Shown here: positions 62,212 to 64,000 of the stretch, in pieces
Layout: each line of letters starts with the position of its first letter
How positions within the stretch are numbered: position 1 is the stretch's first letter
Position numbers and translations under genes: made by a program
Notes under the pieces: model-generated
Told to the model about the DNA's origin: nothing
Databases searched by the model: none
What the model saw: only the letters and a program-made list of their open reading frames with translations
Source: Actinoalloteichus fjordicus
GTDB taxonomy: Bacteria > Actinomycetota > Actinomycetes > Mycobacteriales > Pseudonocardiaceae
Length of the DNA: 64,000 nucleotides
NCBI RefSeq assembly: GCF_001941625.1
Contig: NZ_CP016076.1
Location: 4,146,249-4,210,248, forward strand
Reading direction: 5' to 3'

Positions 62212-63180
62212 ATGTGGCCCTTCTCCAGGAAGCCTCGAAGCGAAAAATCGGCGCCCTCAGCACGCGTCCCTGAGCCGAGTGCACTGAGACCAATGAGCAG
62301 GCAGGCCCGCCAGCCACCCATCTCGATTCAATGGGGCAAACCTGCCAACACCGAACCCGAAGGCGCGGAACCCGCAAGATTCTCACCGATCACACTGTCT
62401 TTGCTGCAACTTCCTGCCGAGGGACGAGTTCCAGTCGTCGGGGAGTCTTACTATCAGCAGGCGTTGCGCTTTGTGACGAGAGGGGCGACGTCTGGCAACA
62501 CCTTCGACGATCACATTCCAGTCACCGCAGCACTGGTTCCGGAACCGTATAACCCATGGGACAAGACCGCCGTACGAATTGACGTCGTACTCGGACAACA
62601 ATCAGTCAAAGTAGGATATCTCAGCCGGGAATTGGCCCGCCTCTACCATGCCGAACTCATCAAGATCCTCCACAGCGGAAGAATGGGCACCTGCCCCGGC
62701 CGCATCACTGGGGGCGGACGAAAGTACTACGGAATATACCTACACTTATCCGACCCCCGATCATTGCGCATCGCGAACGGATCAGAACATCCCGCAATAG
62801 CGCAGGAGCAGGATGGCGTGGCGATACTCCATGGTGAACGGACTTGTGCAGTGACACAAGGAGGAAAGCACCAGGACGTCCTTCAGCGCTACGCTCCCGC
62901 TGACCGACAAGGCCGCCAGTCAGTGACAGCCTCACTACACTTCTGCGTGATCGGATCAGGAAAATACAGAGGAAAGCAGGCAATCGAGGTCCGATTACGT
63001 GGACGACGCATCGGGCAGCTGACCTACGCCACAACGTTACGATACCGGGGTATTGTCCAAGAAATCATCGACCGCGGATCTACCGCCACATGCCAGGCTA
63101 GCATCAGGAACACCGACAAAGGAATACAGGTAGAGTTGTTGATGCCAAGCGACCCGGACCACAAACCGAGTTTCAACTAG
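62212..63180 (+). CDS. HIRAN-like domain protein
   Basis: 322 residues from MWPFSRKP; GGGAGG 9 nt upstream. A HIRAN-like segment at about 80-185 (GRVPVVGESYYQQALRF ... ALVPEPYNPWDKTAVRIDVVLGQQSVKVGYLSRELARLYH ... CPGRITGGGRKYYGIYLHL). A second unit at about 235-315 (KQAIEVRLRGRRIGQLTYATTLRY) may be a related repeat. HIRAN domains bind DNA 3' ends in repair proteins. The gene and its upstream 200 bp have clearly lower GC than their neighbours, suggesting transfer. Confidence 0.65.
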   Translation: MWPFSRKPRSEKSAPSARVPEPSALRPMSRQARQPPISIQWGKPANTEPEGAEPARFSPITLSLLQLPAEGRVPVVGESYYQQALRFVTRGATSGNTFDDHIPVTAALVPEPYNPWDKTAVRIDVVLGQQSVKVGYLSRELARLYHAELIKILHSGRMGTCPGRITGGGRKYYGIYLHLSDPRSLRIANGSEHPAIAQEQDGVAILHGERTCAVTQGGKHQDVLQRYAPADRQGRQSVTASLHFCVIGSGKYRGKQAIEVRLRGRRIGQLTYATTLRYRGIVQEIIDRGSTATCQASIRNTDKGIQVELLMPSDPDHKPSFN

Positions 63181-63339
63181 CCGTCGAGCCGACAACACAG
63201 CCACGACTCGGACCGGTGAAACCGAGGAGGAAATGATACTGGTAATCTGAGATCTCGAAGGGTCGATCCGGACAGGAAGACTCGACGACCTAGGGCTCGA
63301 GATCGAAGTCCGCCCCAGGTCGTCGATATTCCAGGTGGA

Positions 63340-64000
63340 TCAGCGCGGCCCGGTCCCCCGCACCGGGATGAACTTCGCACTCCCCGAGCCGACCTCGAAG
63401 ATCACCCGGTCCTCGGTGGTCTCGACGTGGCGCGCCGGGGTCCGGCCCGCGGACCGGTAGGTCATGCCCTCGATCCTCGGCAGCTCCACCCTGGCGGTCA
63501 CGTTGACCGGAATGTCCATGTCGGCACGGACTCCGCGTTTCGTCCGCTCCCAGTCCAGCGACACCGGTCCGCGCTGAGTGTGCACGGTTCCCTCGGCGTC
63601 CGCCGGTCCGGCGGCGGGCGGCACGATCAGCACGGTCGCCCCGCCCGGCTCGCCGAGGCGGATGCCGAGCATGGTCTCGACGACGTCGACGGCGGCCTGC
63701 GCGCCCCAGCCGTGCGACTGGCTGTGGTTGGTGCCCTCGTCCAGGGTCCAGGCCTCCCAGGTGAAGGTTCCGCCCTGCTCCAGGATGTTCGCCCACCCGA
63801 GATCCTCGCGGTCGGTGAGCAGTTCCAGCACCGCGTCCGGCCGGTCGGCGTCGGAGAGGGCCTGCAACAGCCAGTGCGCCGTCATCGGTCCCTGCCGCAT
63901 CCCCATCGAGGTGAGGTGGTCGGCCAGCGCCGAGTAGTCCTCCTGCGGGGCGATGCCGAACGCGATCGCATAGGAGGTCGAGTGCTGGCCTCGGTGCGTG
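63340..64000 (-). CDS. GH78 alpha-L-rhamnosidase, C-terminal part
   Basis: Runs off the right edge; about 219 C-terminal residues are seen. End of the (alpha/alpha)6 barrel (QHSTSYAIAFGIAPQE, GTFTWEAWTLDEGTNHSQSHGWGAQAAVDVVETMLGIR) and the final beta-sandwich (GPVSLDWERTKRGVRADMDIPVNVTARVELP). GH78 enzymes remove terminal rhamnose from plant glycosides. The signal peptide and catalytic acid lie outside. Confidence 0.85.
   Translation of the reverse strand, partial: THRGQHSTSYAIAFGIAPQEDYSALADHLTSMGMRQGPMTAHWLLQALSDADRPDAVLELLTDREDLGWANILEQGGTFTWEAWTLDEGTNHSQSHGWGAQAAVDVVETMLGIRLGEPGGATVLIVPPAAGPADAEGTVHTQRGPVSLDWERTKRGVRADMDIPVNVTARVELPRIEGMTYRSAGRTPARHVETTEDRVIFEVGSGSAKFIPVRGTGPR

Overview
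The window comes from a high-GC Gram-positive actinomycete, most likely of the Pseudonocardiaceae. The pointers are the very GC-rich coding DNA, frequent GTG starts with ATGA/GTGA overlaps, an XRE/DUF5753 regulator paired with DUF397, a one-piece F420 (FO) synthase, LacI-controlled sugar loci and type I-E CRISPR repeats of actinobacterial form. The genus is inference. No rRNA or tRNA gene, phage or transposase was seen.

Left end (1-8.7 kb): part of a type I-E CRISPR-Cas locus. cas7e (only its first codons), cas11e/cse2 and cas8e/cse1 run leftwards. A divergent 26-repeat array follows, then a leftward stand-alone cas3, then a second array (21 repeats plus one decayed). Both arrays read rightwards from near-identical leaders. 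Just upstream of cse1 lies a miniature repeat-spacer-repeat element made of degenerate repeats, in the place where a CreR-like regulatory RNA could sit.

8.7-24.5 kb: a DUF1707 membrane protein, an azoreductase divergent from an ECF41-type sigma factor, a second ECF sigma factor with a zinc-ribbon companion, a chain of overlapping small unknown genes facing an XRE-DUF397 pair, then an albusnodin-type lasso-peptide cluster (precursor A, cyclase C, fused RRE/protease B, acetyltransferase T, small membrane protein). The cyclase reading frame is broken at about three points. The cluster lies between two direct copies of an ABC-permease 3' end with its terminator. The intact ABC exporter and a divergent two-component system follow.

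24.5-30.6 kb and 59.3-60.5 kb: four arrays of a second, unrelated 37-nt repeat, all read leftwards from a shared leader of about 135 nt and all without nearby cas genes, plus a decayed relic. Between them lie an SDR/TetR pair, a small zinc-finger protein, a drug-phosphotransferase-like kinase and a lipoprotein.

31-46.5 kb: a plant-arabinoside utilisation locus with secreted GH43, a secreted HEFVH (DUF6055) protein, GH127 beta-L-arabinofuranosidase, an ATPase-less sugar ABC transporter, two LacI regulators and a 1404-residue secreted (alpha/alpha)6 glycosidase resembling GH121. Large enzymes outside would cut arabinosides, the transporter would import oligomers and GH127 would finish them inside. 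A GH78 rhamnosidase fragment at the right edge may belong to a similar locus.

46.8-63.2 kb: mostly housekeeping or detoxification genes: DUF2306 protein and TetR, a flavin monooxygenase/FMN reductase/MarR operon, an S9 peptidase, a MerR regulator, F420 FO synthase (fbiC), an ankyrin protein, the fourth 37-nt array, a YeeE/YedE sulfur transporter and a lower-GC HIRAN-like gene.
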